Part shown: positions 54,308 to 64,000 of the stretch, piece after piece
Layout of the letters: every line of letters starts with the position of its first letter
How positions within the stretch are numbered: position 1 is the first letter of the stretch
Origin: Cyanidium caldarium
Lineage: Eukaryota > Rhodophyta > Bangiophyceae > Cyanidiales > Cyanidiaceae
Assembly (NCBI GenBank): GCA_026184775.1
Contig: JANCYW010000006.1
Location: 310,001 to 374,000 of the forward strand
Direction of reading: 5' to 3'
Length of the DNA: 64,000 nucleotides
Notes under the pieces: model-generated
Databases searched by the model: none
The model's input: the letters and a program-made list of their open reading frames with translations, nothing else
What the model was told of the DNA's origin: nothing
Translations under genes and position numbers: made by a program

Positions 54308-54744
54308 AAAGAGCGGGGAAGCGGACGAGAGAGGCTGGCAGGGTGATGCACACCTGCCAGGAGAGCAAGTACGACTCGAAACAACCGCACAAGACCAGGG
54401 TGTGAAACGACCGCGGTCATTCCGGGGGACGCACGACACAAAAGCGAGTGGTCGGCTTGATGAATCGAGGCGGCTCATGAGGGCCGACGCCTCGAGGTCG
54501 TGTGTTCGGACAGGCGTCTCGCGCACGAAACGGACCACGCCGAGCGGGTGGATGCGACATCGACCGCGCGAGCCATCTCGTCGACCGCTCCTCTGACCAC
54601 ATTTGTCGCAGATCACTCTTTCCCCATGGCGCCGCCCGCTCCCTCGGCGCGTCGCCGCGGGCAAGGCCGGGGGGGCGTGTACTCGCGGCCCCCCCCTCAG
54701 CACCACCTACTGTCTCGCGTCTGCCGCGCATCCCTCTCCATATC
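54308..54744. other. Divergent promoter of the PfkB gene and RPL23, with a G/C hairpin
   Basis: 437 bp. The left part may encode a transit peptide for the PfkB kinase (to 54478). The right part holds a G7 run (54669-54675) that can pair with a C8 run (54689-54696), and a pyrimidine-rich leader just before RPL23. A short frame ending at 54748 overlaps the RPL23 start as ATGA. Confidence 0.5.
54669..54696 (+). repeat. G7/C8 inverted repeat in RPL23 5' flank
   Basis: Seven G then 13 nt then eight C, able to form a very stable short hairpin in DNA or in the RPL23 leader, about 50 nt before the ATG. It may lie upstream of the transcription start; its role is unknown. Confidence 0.6.
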
Positions 54745-55439
<695 letters not shown>

Positions 55440-55482
55440 AAGTTTGGGAAATCGGGAGCGGGGCAGCTGGGGCCATTGCCGC

Positions 55483-57735
55483 TCACCACAACATCATCTC
55501 CTCCACGTCCACGTCGAGCGCCTCCTCGGGTGTCACTCGCTGAGCGCCGCTGCGCAGCCCACCGGGCGGCGGGCCGTTCGACGCGGTGACCGAACGAGCC
55601 GCGTTCACCGGCCCGCGACGGAAGCGACTGCCGGGCAGGTGCTCGGGTGCGCTCGGCGACGACTCAGTGCCCGTGCTCCACGAGCGACCTATTCCACCGA
55701 CACCGTCGAGCCTTCCAGCTCGAGCCACAGGTGCGTGCGGTTCCGAATAGCGCATCATCTCGGGCGCCGCCTCGTTCCAAGCGCTGGGTCGTGGCATGCG
55801 CATACGGGCGCGTTCATTGGCCTCGCGCATTAGTCGCAGTGCCTGCCGGCCGCGCTGCATCTCCTCCCAATCGAGTTCGTCGCGCGTCTTCGGCCGCGGT
55901 CGCCGCGAGAACGCCTCGTGTCGCAGCACGTTGGGCGTGCGCGGGACGGTGATGCGGGGTGCCCAGGCGGGACGTCGCCATGCCGGTGGATGCAGATCAG
56001 GTGGCTGGCGAGCGGCGGATGAGGTGGCCGCGCGAGCCCGGGATGCGGCAACGGCAGCTGCGGCAGCTGCGGCTCGCGCTTGCGCCCGGCGGGCGGTCTC
56101 CAGCTGCGGCGTTACCGGGATGGTCGGCGGACGGCGGTGGCCGTGAGACCCGTTGCAGGTCGCCGATACGCCACGAGCCGTCGCCGCCGCCATCGGCGGC
56201 CGACTCGACGGTGGGCGTGGCGGGCGGTTCTTGTGGGTATGCGGATCCTCCGCCATCCATCCACCGGCTGGCGCGAGATGGAGTGATGGTGGAAGTTGCA
56301 GCGGTGCGCGCGATGGCCTTGGCGCCGGCGGCAAGGCCGCCGCCGAGAATCGCACGTGCGGCTCGGCACCGGATGACGATTTCTCTGCAGCTGCAGCGTT
56401 GCCGCGGGCCACTGCCGGCGACCGCTCTGCGGCTACATCCATCCCGTCCACGTCGGGTATATCCAGCGAGGCGTCAAAATCTGCCCGCTCGTCAGATTGT
56501 TCGCTAGGGTCCTGGACAGGCAGCAGCAGCAGCCGCGGGCGCTGGACGCGTTCCTTCGTTTCACTCACGGACGCTGCCGTTCCCCGTGCGTCCAGTGCCC
56601 TACGGGCCCGAGCGGCTTGCAGCCGCGCCCGACGTTGGGCACTCCACTGTGAAAAGCAGCGCTGACCCGACGCCCGCAACGCGGCTGCATCCCGTGGTGT
56701 CGCTGGCGCGTCAGGTCGGGCATCCGTGGTGCGCGTTGCGGCTGGCTCCAGAGTGCCTGCTTGAGGCTCGGGCGCCGGCAGCGCGGCGGCGGTGGCGGCA
56801 TAACGCCGAGTCAAGCGCATGGCCGAGCCGAGAACGTCGCGCCCGGCAGAATACTTGCAGGCGATTTCCGCGTTGGCGTGGATGAACGCCGATAGATCAA
56901 AGTGGGATGTCTCGCGCGCATCCACTCCAGAAGTGTGCAACGGCGCGGTATCCGTTGCCGGTGGCGGCGGCCGCCCATCGCTGCCGGACCCGCTGCCCGG
57001 CTCGATGGCCGAAGTGGACGGAAGCACCGAGTCACCAAACAGAACGGACATGCTGCCTGGCGACGTGTCGCTAGCAACTGACACTTCCACGGATGACGTC
57101 TGCCGACGTGTGCCGCCGGCCGCGGTGGCGTTGCTTTTGGCGGCGGGCGCCGCTCGTGGCGCTCGCGGCGAAGCGACCTCCTCGCGCCGCCCGCGTCGCT
57201 TCTTGGTCGACATCATCACGGTGGTCTGTGTGTACGACTCGGTGCGCCACAGGATATTGCTCTCCGTCAGCGAATTGTCCCCGTCCAGCGCTTCCTCGCC
57301 AAACTCCTCCTCGGGTGGCGGCGAGGGCGGTTCCTCCCCTCGCGCCGGCCGTTGGGACAACAGCGGCGCTGACCGCGCGTCCTTGCCGGCACCCGCTGCT
57401 TCGCGGTGCTCTTCGCGCATCAACTTCTCGGCCCGCTCAAGCGTCTCCTGGGTGGCCGGGCTGAGGAACACCTCCGCATCCCACAGGCCGGCGTACTCAG
57501 CGGCGCCCGAGTGGCGAGCCCGCGGCGGTGGTAGACAATTCTCCAACGCGCTAGTGCGCAGTGCTCCCCGAACCGGCCTGCCAGCGCCACCCGACGGCGG
57601 CAAGCGTCGATCGCCCTTGCGGGACACGGCCCGGGCGTTTGGCGCTCTGTGCGCGATCGACGACGACCCTATCTCAGTCGCACCCCTGCCGCTGCCCCAC
57701 ACCTCGCGAAACCGATTCCCTTCCGGATACTGCAT
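55483..57735 (-). CDS. Large disordered protein, unknown (weak TPX2-like motif)
   Basis: 750 residues from the first ATG (57735); the frame upstream has only TTG. Most of the protein is disordered, rich in Ala, Pro, Ser and Arg. Ordered-looking islands are HFDLSAFIHANAEIACKYSAGRDVLGSAMRLTRRY (about residue 300) and, near the end, ITVPRTPNVLRHEAFSRRPRPKTRDELDWEEMQRGRQ. The second resembles the TxPKxPxF...RARP...ELE pattern of TPX2-like microtubule proteins, though one short motif is not enough for a call. A long Ala/Arg helix (ARRAQARAAAAAAAVAASRARA) and acidic Ser clusters are present. The frame persists for 2.2 kb against the background of stops and has its own promoter opposite PITHD1, so I take it as a real gene. 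Confidence 0.6.
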   Translation of the reverse strand: MQYPEGNRFREVWGSGRGATEIGSSSIAHRAPNARAVSRKGDRRLPPSGGAGRPVRGALRTSALENCLPPPRARHSGAAEYAGLWDAEVFLSPATQETLERAEKLMREEHREAAGAGKDARSAPLLSQRPARGEEPPSPPPEEEFGEEALDGDNSLTESNILWRTESYTQTTVMMSTKKRRGRREEVASPRAPRAAPAAKSNATAAGGTRRQTSSVEVSVASDTSPGSMSVLFGDSVLPSTSAIEPGSGSGSDGRPPPPATDTAPLHTSGVDARETSHFDLSAFIHANAEIACKYSAGRDVLGSAMRLTRRYAATAAALPAPEPQAGTLEPAATRTTDARPDAPATPRDAAALRASGQRCFSQWSAQRRARLQAARARRALDARGTAASVSETKERVQRPRLLLLPVQDPSEQSDERADFDASLDIPDVDGMDVAAERSPAVARGNAAAAEKSSSGAEPHVRFSAAALPPAPRPSRAPLQLPPSLHLAPAGGWMAEDPHTHKNRPPRPPSSRPPMAAATARGVSATCNGSHGHRRPPTIPVTPQLETARRAQARAAAAAAAVAASRARAATSSAARQPPDLHPPAWRRPAWAPRITVPRTPNVLRHEAFSRRPRPKTRDELDWEEMQRGRQALRLMREANERARMRMPRPSAWNEAAPEMMRYSEPHAPVARAGRLDGVGGIGRSWSTGTESSPSAPEHLPGSRFRRGPVNAARSVTASNGPPPGGLRSGAQRVTPEEALDVDVEEMMLW

Positions 57736-58076
57736 ACCGCTCACACGGCTGTGCTCTGCGGTCTGAAGCGGCCCCGCCGAACGCGACAGGCGGAGAGGCA
57801 CTCGGTCCGAAGAGCGTACGCCCGGCCCGCACCCCCGCCGCAACCGCCGAACCGATTCAAAATTTCGAAACCGCTCTCTCTTGCGTGCGCGCGCCCCGAT
57901 TCCCTTGTGTTCGCATGGACGCGGTGCACCGCTTGGGGAATGGAGGTTCCCTCTCGCGTCAAATGGGTCACGATGCGCAGTTGCGTTCGTTCGCCTCGTT
58001 CCACGGCGAAACGGGTCGCGCCTCTCGCTCCTTCACCTGCCGCTCGCTACTGCCTCAAACGACTGGAATCTCCCTA
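57736..58076. other. Divergent promoter of the disordered-protein gene and PITHD1-like gene
   Basis: 341 bp with no recognised gene, RNA or repeat. Both flanking frames are open across parts of it. Confidence 0.4.
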
Positions 58077-58772
58077 ATGCGTCCGCACTCGGATGAGTGT
58101 CCCTGCTGCCACGGCCGTAACGACGATTTGCGCAATTCGGAACCTGGAAACGCAGCCAGCGCCCCGCAGGTGGTGGACCTGTATCCGTGGATCGATCTCG
58201 ATCGCCTGCTCGGTTACAACGAGAACGGCAGCGCCCGTTGTGCCGTTCGCGCACCCGAACGACGACATGACGATTCGGTTGGTTGCTGTGTGAGCGACGC
58301 TGACGCTCAATGCATCGTGCACGTGCCCTTCACGGTCACCGTCAAGCTCAAGTCGATCGTGGTGGCGGGCGGCGGCGACGACCGCCGCTGCTGGCCGTCG
58401 CATATGCGCGCCTACATCAACCGCGACGACATCGATTTTAGCAACGTGGACGAGGTGCCCTGTGTGCAGGAATGGAATCTGTCGCCGGGCGATGATAGCA
58501 GCGGCGGCGACGAGCGGCGTGATCTGGCCTACGAGACCAAGTTGGCCAAATTCCAGACGGTGCACTCGCTCACGCTCTTCTTCAGCGACAACTTCGGCAC
58601 CGAGACCGGTCGCGAGCCGGACGCCCGCACTTGCATCGAGTATCTGGGTTTTCGCGGCATGGTCACCGGGTACAAGCGGCAAGCGGTTCGGGCAGTGTAC
58701 GAGGCGCGACCGCTGGCGACCGACTCGCGGTCCCAGGTAGAGCGTGGCGCCTTTCATCCCATCGACCGATGA
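58077..58772 (+). CDS. PITHD1: PITH domain protein (PITHD1-like)
   Basis: 231 residues from the ATG at 58077. It begins with a Cys/His-rich stretch (HSDECPCCHGRN), then the PITH domain: VDLYPWIDLDRLLGYNENG, ESDADEE-like VSDADAQCIVHVPFTVTVKLKSIVVAGG, PSHMRAYINRDDIDFSNVDEVPCVQEW, and AYETKLAKFQTVHSLTLFFSDNFGTET, ending FRGMVTGYKRQAVRAVYEARP. The domain is a beta-sandwich first seen at the C-terminus of thioredoxin-like TXNL1, which docks on the proteasome. Human PITHD1 is a stand-alone version and is likewise a proteasome-binding protein. No thioredoxin domain is present here. The frame is open well upstream, but the first part lacks family similarity. Confidence 0.92.
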   Translation: MRPHSDECPCCHGRNDDLRNSEPGNAASAPQVVDLYPWIDLDRLLGYNENGSARCAVRAPERRHDDSVGCCVSDADAQCIVHVPFTVTVKLKSIVVAGGGDDRRCWPSHMRAYINRDDIDFSNVDEVPCVQEWNLSPGDDSSGGDERRDLAYETKLAKFQTVHSLTLFFSDNFGTETGREPDARTCIEYLGFRGMVTGYKRQAVRAVYEARPLATDSRSQVERGAFHPIDR

Positions 58773-58829
58773 ACGCGGACGATGTTTCCAGCCGGCGCTG
58801 CCACGGCCGCGCGAAGGACGTAACACGCT

Positions 58830-60617
58830 TCAGTTGGCGCGCGGGCGTTGACGGCGTGGCGCTGCCTCAGCAGACGCGGCAGCGGGGCGGCGGCCCGGCG
58901 GGCGACCACGTGGACGCGATTTCTGCTCCACATTGGCATCGAATTGCTGGCGCGGCCGCCCGATGCCGCTGCGAGGCTCTGTTGCCACGACCGCCTCTTG
59001 CTCTGTATCACCACCTGGGCGCCGACCGACGCCTCCTTTGCGCCTGCGCGGTCGGCCTGGCATGCCCGCGGCTGCCGTCGACGACGACGACGTCGTCGTA
59101 CTTGGCGCCTCCGCCTCCGCCTCCGCCATCATTCGTTGTAGGTGCACCCGCAAGTGTTTGGCGGCTCGCGAGATGGCACTTTTCGGTCGGTTGTACAGGT
59201 CGGCATTGATCCAGATGCGCTCGGCGTCGTGGGCAAAGTCGGCCGGCTGCGCATATCTCCCTGCCACCAGGTTGTCGCGCAGGGTGGACAAGTCCATCGG
59301 TCGCCGGACGGTTTTGCGGTAGCCGGGCGCCTCCTTCTCGGTCACCGGCATCCAAAACGCCTCCCATTGGCGGTCAGCCAGCAGCTGTTCCAATCGGTCT
59401 CGCAGCAGCGACGGCCACCAAGCGGGCCGTTGTTGCTCGGCACGCTCGGGGACGATATCCGCCTCGGCTTGGCGGTGCGGCGCCGGGTCTGTTGGCGCAA
59501 GGGAGGGCGGCGATCCACCAGCCGTTGGCGTACCGCTGGCGTCTGGCGCTGTCGCCGCCGCTGCCTCCGTCAACCGCTGGGCGTCTTGCCGCAGAGTGCG
59601 TCGCTCGTGGCCGGGCTCGTCTGCAGCGCCAGCCGTCTGTCCGTTGGAGGACAATCGGTCCACGCGGCGCGGTCGCCCTACTTTGCGCCGGACCGCGGCA
59701 GCGCCAAAGAGGCTTGCATCTGTTGCAGAAACACTCGGGCCTGCGGTAGCGCCCGCGGCCGCAGCCGTGGGGATATCGCCGCCGTCTCTCGCTCCCGTCG
59801 CCGCACCTGCAGTCATTTGCACCATTTCCATCGGCGTGGCCGCCAACTGAATGTGGGCATCCAAAGGAGCGGCATCCGCGTGGGGCCACTCAGGCGGCCA
59901 CCGCGACAGGCGCACTTGCAACGTGCCCAGCGGCAGCTGCAACTGTAAATACGCCGTCGCGACGCTGGCCTCACCGGCATCGCCCGGTGACGCGCTCGTC
60001 TCAACGGCTTGCAGTATCCATCGAACCACACGACGCAACAGACACGCCCGACCGGCCTCCATGTCCGCCACGTCGACCAGCTCGGTCAGCGCCGGGTCGT
60101 CGCGGTGCACAGTCGAAGCCTCAGCGCCCAGCACCCCCAGCGCGAAACTCAGCGGAGGCTTCTCGCGCGCCTCCAACGTCGACAACACCGCCAGAATCAG
60201 CGATGCTGCCCGCAACAGCAGCACCGGCTGGTGTGCCGCTTGCGGACGCGCATCCGGCGGCAGCACCCGCGCCGCCAACGCCACCCCGTCCACCGGCTCC
60301 ACCGCCGTGAACGCGCCGCCGACTGTCTCCCCCTCCTCCTCCTCCTCCGTGGATCGCCACAGCGTCACCGCCATTCCGTCCTCACCACCGGCGCTCTCCT
60401 CAGCGCTGCCCAGTGCCTCGTGAGCCCGGCCCTTAGCCCGCAAGAACTGCTTGGCGATCAAGTCCATGCCCTCCGCCAGCCGGACGTGCCGCCGATACGC
60501 CGCTGCGGTAGCCTCATCTCCCAGCTTCTCCACCTGAACATCCCACGCGCCACTCGTCGCCGCAGGTGGCACGTCTTCCACCTCCCCTACCCCTCCCACC
60601 TCGTCCTCACTGGCCAT
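58830..60617 (-). CDS. Bromodomain protein with AT-hooks
   Basis: 595 residues from the ATG at 60617 (MASEDEVGG). A bromodomain lies at about residues 400-495: RQWEAFWMPVTEKEAPGYRKTVRRPMDLSTLRDNLVAGRYAQPADFAHDAERIWINADLYNRPKS. It includes the PMDL turn and the Asn of ADLYN that contacts acetyl-lysine. AT-hook cores flank it (VGRPRRVDR before; MPGRPRRRKGG and SRPRGRPPGRRP after). The N-terminal half has a folded-looking part (ARVLPPDARPQAAHQPVLLLRAASLILAVL and LQLQLPLGTLQVRLSRWP) that I cannot assign. A nuclear reader of acetylated histones is likely. Which complex it belongs to is not shown. It converges with PITHD1 (57 bp) and diverges from the ankyrin gene. Confidence 0.88.
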   Translation of the reverse strand: MASEDEVGGVGEVEDVPPAATSGAWDVQVEKLGDEATAAAYRRHVRLAEGMDLIAKQFLRAKGRAHEALGSAEESAGGEDGMAVTLWRSTEEEEEGETVGGAFTAVEPVDGVALAARVLPPDARPQAAHQPVLLLRAASLILAVLSTLEAREKPPLSFALGVLGAEASTVHRDDPALTELVDVADMEAGRACLLRRVVRWILQAVETSASPGDAGEASVATAYLQLQLPLGTLQVRLSRWPPEWPHADAAPLDAHIQLAATPMEMVQMTAGAATGARDGGDIPTAAAAGATAGPSVSATDASLFGAAAVRRKVGRPRRVDRLSSNGQTAGAADEPGHERRTLRQDAQRLTEAAAATAPDASGTPTAGGSPPSLAPTDPAPHRQAEADIVPERAEQQRPAWWPSLLRDRLEQLLADRQWEAFWMPVTEKEAPGYRKTVRRPMDLSTLRDNLVAGRYAQPADFAHDAERIWINADLYNRPKSAISRAAKHLRVHLQRMMAEAEAEAPSTTTSSSSTAAAGMPGRPRRRKGGVGRRPGGDTEQEAVVATEPRSGIGRPRQQFDANVEQKSRPRGRPPGRRPAAASAEAAPRRQRPRAN

Positions 60618-60806
60618 CTTGTCGAGCCACAGCAGGTCCAAGGGAGACGACCGTCAGACGATCATCGCGTGGCGGGCGCGTTGCTCTGCGCTGCCGTCGC
60701 GTCGCGGTTTGCATCCGTTCCCGGCGGCGCTCATGCCGTGCTCGTGCTCAGAGCGTGTCGTGCAACGTGCTCCAAACCAACGTACACGATAATCTTTTTC
60801 GCCGTC

Positions 60807-61574
60807 ATGCGTGCGGACAAGATATGGGCTAGCACGCAGGGACTGCCTGAGTGCTTCGATGCGCTGGAGCGCGACGACGAGGCGGAACTGGAGCGGCTGC
60901 TCAGCGACGACGCCGAACAAGTGCGACGCGTCGATGCGGAACGACGCACGGCACTGCACTGGGCGTGCAGTATGCGGCCGAAGCTGGTGTCGGTGTTGTT
61001 GCGGCACGGTGCCGATCCCGCGGCGGTGGACGAGGCCGGCATGAACTGTGTGCACCTCGCCTCGTGTGCGAGCGCGGACAGCACCGCCTTGTGCGCGTTG
61101 CTAGAGCACTTGCGCCACCAACCGCCGGAACTGTTGCACCAGGTGCTGACTGCCGTGACGCGCTCCGGAGCCACCCCGCTGATTCTGGCGGCCTCCAAGG
61201 GCAACGCCGTCAACGTGAAGCAGTTGCTGGATGCGGATGCCGCGTCGGACCTGAACGCGGCCGACCGCCACGGCAACACCGCGTTGATGCGAGCCACCAG
61301 TGCCGGTCATGCCGACGTGGTGCGACTGTTGCTGCAGCGCGGCGCCGCGGTGAACACGGCGCATCCGCGCACCGGGCAGACCGCCGTGCATATCGCGTGT
61401 GCGGAGCAGCGCGCCGACCTGGTGGCATGTTTGGTACAGCGAGGCGGCCGCGAGTGTTTATTGGTGTCGGATGCCGATCAGCGTACCCCGTTGGATTGGG
61501 CATCGCCTGCCATCCGTCGACAATATGCATTGGGGGAGAGCGACCACGCCTCTGCCATGAGAGAGGATGCGTAG
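60807..61574 (+). CDS. Ankyrin repeat protein
   Basis: 255 residues from the ATG at 60807. About six ankyrin repeats fill it: RRTALHWACSMRPKLVSVLLRHGAD, GMNCVHLASCASADSTALCALLEHL, GATPLILAASKGNAVNVKQLL, GNTALMRATSAGHADVVRLLLQRGA, GQTAVHIACAEQRADLVACLVQRGG, and RTPLDWAS. Its compact size and all-ankyrin make-up resemble gankyrin/Nas6, the 26S proteasome assembly chaperone (about 230 residues), but ankyrin proteins are too similar to each other to decide. The insert in the third repeat (PPELLHQVLTAVTRSG) is unusual for gankyrin. It shares a 190 bp divergent promoter with the bromodomain gene. Confidence 0.85.
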   Translation: MRADKIWASTQGLPECFDALERDDEAELERLLSDDAEQVRRVDAERRTALHWACSMRPKLVSVLLRHGADPAAVDEAGMNCVHLASCASADSTALCALLEHLRHQPPELLHQVLTAVTRSGATPLILAASKGNAVNVKQLLDADAASDLNAADRHGNTALMRATSAGHADVVRLLLQRGAAVNTAHPRTGQTAVHIACAEQRADLVACLVQRGGRECLLVSDADQRTPLDWASPAIRRQYALGESDHASAMREDA

Positions 61575-61626
61575 AGAGGGTGACGGCGTCGGGAGGCAAT
61601 CCCTTGTGGTGGCGTCGATAGATAAC

Positions 61627-64000
61627 CTACACCGCCGAGTCGCTGCTGGGAGCCGACTCTTCCGAAGTGACTCTCACCCGCTGCAGGTTTTCCCTTTCCG
61701 CCTCCACCTGCTCGTACAACGTCTCCGCAGTCGCTGGCGCCGACCGACCGTTTTGTGGCGGCAGTTCCCAAAACTGCGGCCGCCAGGACGTGCCGAGCCG
61801 CCGCGCCCACTCCTCAATGTTGGCGCGATAGGTCGAGCGCTTGTGCGGCTCCACCGAGGTGCTGATACCGTACTTCCAGCGCACCTCGATGAGCGACGGA
61901 TCGATCACCATCGTGCCGTGACGGTTCAGCAGCACCTGCACGCCGGCGTGCGCGTATGGCAGGCGGTTATACAGACAGCCACAGCCGAGGCGCGCCACCG
62001 GCAGCCGCGGCACGAAATCGCCCGAGTTGGTCACCCGGAAATGCACCGGCACCAGAAAGTCCAACAGCTGGGCAAACGCCGCATCGCCCGCTTTGGGTGC
62101 CCCGAACGTGGTCAGCAGCAGCGACGTGCGTCCCAGTCGCAGACGCGCCGCCAGATGCAGCGCCGCCAGGTTGGCCAGCGCGCCGCCCAGCGAATGGCCG
62201 GTGAGGAAGATCGGCCGCGGTGACTCCATCACCAGCTGCATCACTTGTAGCTCCAGTCGCTTGTACACCCGTCGATACATCTGGAAAAAGCCGGCATGCA
62301 CCCGCGGACCTCCGCCCGGCAAGCGCCACTGCTGCACGCTCTGCGCACCGGCCGACACCAGTCCGATCACTCGGTTGACGGTGTGCTGCGCTCGCCATTC
62401 CTGATAATCGCGCACGCTGGCGGCGATCTCTGCGTCGAGCGCATCGTCGTCGAAGCGCATCGGCACCATGGTGGCTCTCAGGTCGGCGCGCAGGTTCTTG
62501 CGTGAGCGCGTGCCCCGAAACGCCACCACAATGCGGTCGGCAGCGGACGCCACCAGCCCGAAGGTGTCGCTGTCGGCGTCGTATAGCATGGTGACCGCGC
62601 TGACGGTGAGGCGTGCATCGGCGATGTGACATGGAAACGGCTCGCCGGGATGAAAGGCGTACGTGGCCCCCGCCAAGTTCAACTGCTGCACCATGGTGTC
62701 CACACAGAACACATAGCGACGCAGGCGGGGCACTTGCTCGGGCGGGATGTAGTCGGCTTGATACACCCGCAGATTCACCTCACCGGGCGCGGCGGCGTGG
62801 GTGGTCACCTGTGCATCCAGCGTCCGCGGGATGCGACGCAGCTCGTCGACAGGCTCGGGTTGTTGCACTGGCGGCGGCGGCGGCGGCGGCACTGTGGCCA
62901 GGCCCGACAGCGGCTGCAGCAGGCGGTCGATGACCTGGCGCGGATGGAGCACCCCGGTGCCCAGCCCCTGCAGCGGGTGCAGAAACGCCATCGGCGATTC
63001 TGTCTCGGCCGCTGTCGCCGTCGACCGGTGCGCCACTTCGCGGTCGCGCGGCATCAGAATGTACAGCGGCGCCGGCTCGGTGCAACAGTAGCGCATAAAG
63101 GTGAGCTCGAAATCCTCCTCCCGGGTGGCCAGACAACAGAGTAAGCGTTGCAGCACCCGCGGCGTCAACGGCGGCAAAAACAGCAGCACCATGGTGACGA
63201 TGGCCGCCAGCAGCATGCCGTTCTGCACGAAGATGTAGTTGGAGGTGTAGATGGGCTCGAAAGCGACGCCGCCGATAAAGTACACGGCGTTGCCAAAGTT
63301 GTATGCGCTCTCCGCTCCGGCGGCGTGCAAGCGGTTCAGCACGTACAGCACGGATGCGATGTTGTTGGGCAACAGAATGGACAGCAGCAGCGAGTTCACC
63401 GTGACCACCACCACGCTCAGCACCATCACATACAGGAATATGCGGAAGCCGAGCTGTCGTCGCCGGCTGGTCACGTAATTCTCTCGGAAGAGGTGTCGCC
63501 GAGTGCGCCGCAGCTCGTACACGATGAACACGATCACCAGCAGCTCGAAGAGGGTCAGCAGCGCGGTGCACACCCACACCTCGGCGTTGTCGATGGTGGT
63601 AGCGCGGTTGATGCGGATCACGCTCACCAGCGTCGCAAAGGCGATGCGGCTGGGGCTGGCGCGACACACCGCCGAGAACACGATATACATCGCGCTGAGG
63701 CTGCCGATCAGACACAGCTTGGGCGTCACCACACGCCACCAGGGGATGCGCTGGGTGTCGCGGAAGCGAAACAGATGCCCGAGCATCCACAGCGAGCCGT
63801 ACACGCCCCAGTAGTAGGCGACGCTGGCGGCGGCATCGAAGTAGTAGGCCAGATCGGGCATGACCAGTCGGGTGCGTCTCGGGTTGGCCAACTTTTGGAT
63901 CCACAACACCGGCTGGAACATCCACAGGAAGCACCAGGTGCTGGCCGCCACCGTGTACTGCACGCGGGTGCGCTGTGCGGCCGGTCGGGCGAACAGGCGC
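61627..64000 (-). CDS. Class 3 (DAG-lipase-like) membrane lipase, 5' partial
   Basis: The frame is open to the right window edge, so the true N-terminus is missing; at least 790 residues are visible. The first about 280 residues hold five or so hydrophobic segments (such as LCLIGSLSAMYIVFSAVC, ALLTLFELLVIVFIVYEL, FLYVMVLSVVVVTVNSLLLSILL and LAAIVTMVLLFLPPL). A Pro-rich loop (PPPPPPPVQQPEP) follows, then the alpha/beta-hydrolase domain. RIVVAFRGTRSRKN is the oxyanion region, PIFLTGHSLGGALANLAAL carries the nucleophile Ser, and VTNSGDFVPRLP probably carries the acid Asp. This layout (several membrane segments then a class 3 lipase) fits sn1-specific diacylglycerol lipases, which release monoacylglycerol and fatty acid. 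The exact substrate is inferred. A His for the triad is probably in YAHAGVQVL. Confidence 0.82.
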   Translation of the reverse strand, partial: RLFARPAAQRTRVQYTVAASTWCFLWMFQPVLWIQKLANPRRTRLVMPDLAYYFDAAASVAYYWGVYGSLWMLGHLFRFRDTQRIPWWRVVTPKLCLIGSLSAMYIVFSAVCRASPSRIAFATLVSVIRINRATTIDNAEVWVCTALLTLFELLVIVFIVYELRRTRRHLFRENYVTSRRRQLGFRIFLYVMVLSVVVVTVNSLLLSILLPNNIASVLYVLNRLHAAGAESAYNFGNAVYFIGGVAFEPIYTSNYIFVQNGMLLAAIVTMVLLFLPPLTPRVLQRLLCCLATREEDFELTFMRYCCTEPAPLYILMPRDREVAHRSTATAAETESPMAFLHPLQGLGTGVLHPRQVIDRLLQPLSGLATVPPPPPPPVQQPEPVDELRRIPRTLDAQVTTHAAAPGEVNLRVYQADYIPPEQVPRLRRYVFCVDTMVQQLNLAGATYAFHPGEPFPCHIADARLTVSAVTMLYDADSDTFGLVASAADRIVVAFRGTRSRKNLRADLRATMVPMRFDDDALDAEIAASVRDYQEWRAQHTVNRVIGLVSAGAQSVQQWRLPGGGPRVHAGFFQMYRRVYKRLELQVMQLVMESPRPIFLTGHSLGGALANLAALHLAARLRLGRTSLLLTTFGAPKAGDAAFAQLLDFLVPVHFRVTNSGDFVPRLPVARLGCGCLYNRLPYAHAGVQVLLNRHGTMVIDPSLIEVRWKYGISTSVEPHKRSTYRANIEEWARRLGTSWRPQFWELPPQNGRSAPATAETLYEQVEAERENLQRVRVTSEESAPSSDSAV

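Noticed and set aside
60807-61574. Naming the ankyrin protein gankyrin/PSMD10
   Set aside because: Repeat count and size fit, but no gankyrin-specific residues could be verified, and an insert in the third repeat argues against it.

Overview
This is a GC-rich, gene-dense stretch of a eukaryotic nuclear genome. I find about 30 protein-coding genes, nearly all of them single uninterrupted frames. They include a 10 kb VPS13 gene, exportin-1, REV1 and glutaminyl-tRNA synthetase without introns. Only three introns are supported, in RPL12, CCT4 and RPL23. All three carry an ACTAAC branch point, two of them in the identical context AAACTAACCT. A few, highly stereotyped introns, plastid-type proteins (a cyanobacterial/plastid LOG-like protein and a plant-type PfkB kinase) and a bacterial-type arsenosugar radical-SAM gene together suggest a unicellular red alga of the Cyanidiophyceae. 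That is an inference. The base composition seems higher in G+C than Cyanidioschyzon, so a Cyanidium-like relative is my best guess.

Layout. 1-15 kb: 5'-truncated prenylcysteine-oxidase-like gene, VPS13, a DHHC palmitoyltransferase and an unusual UBL-STI1-FKBP fusion. 15-24 kb: GlnRS, a GLTP-fold lipid transfer protein, cytochrome b5 reductase, MED10, a COX20-like protein, the plastid LOG-like protein, RPL12 (GC-AG intron) and a longin-domain coat subunit. 24-38 kb: REV1, NAXE-like, GDT1/TMEM165, a remnant of a Fanzor (eukaryotic TnpB-like) nuclease, a PPR protein and exportin-1. 38-48 kb: a PHD/PZP protein facing a protein that begins with a lone extended PHD, then CCT4 and ArsS. 48-64 kb: PI4K-beta, 3-ketodihydrosphingosine reductase, PfkB kinase, RPL23, a disordered protein, PITHD1-like, a bromodomain protein, an ankyrin protein and a DAG-lipase-like enzyme that runs off the right edge.

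Genes alternate strand often. Convergent pairs are separated by only about 40-140 bp, and divergent pairs share 160-500 bp promoters, apart from one spacer of about 1.2 kb at exportin-1/PHD. There are no operons and the genes do not form one pathway. Loose themes are lipid and membrane traffic (VPS13, GLTP-like, PI4K, KDSR, DAG lipase, coat subunit), chromatin and transcription (PHD, ePHD, bromodomain, MED10) and protein synthesis or folding (GlnRS, RPL12, RPL23, CCT4, FKBP fusion). I saw no tRNA, rRNA, CRISPR array or intact transposon.

The most unusual items are the UBL-STI1-FKBP fusion with a degenerate FKBP pocket, the possible micro-inversion that split a PHD-ePHD module, the Fanzor remnant, and the GC-AG intron in RPL12.
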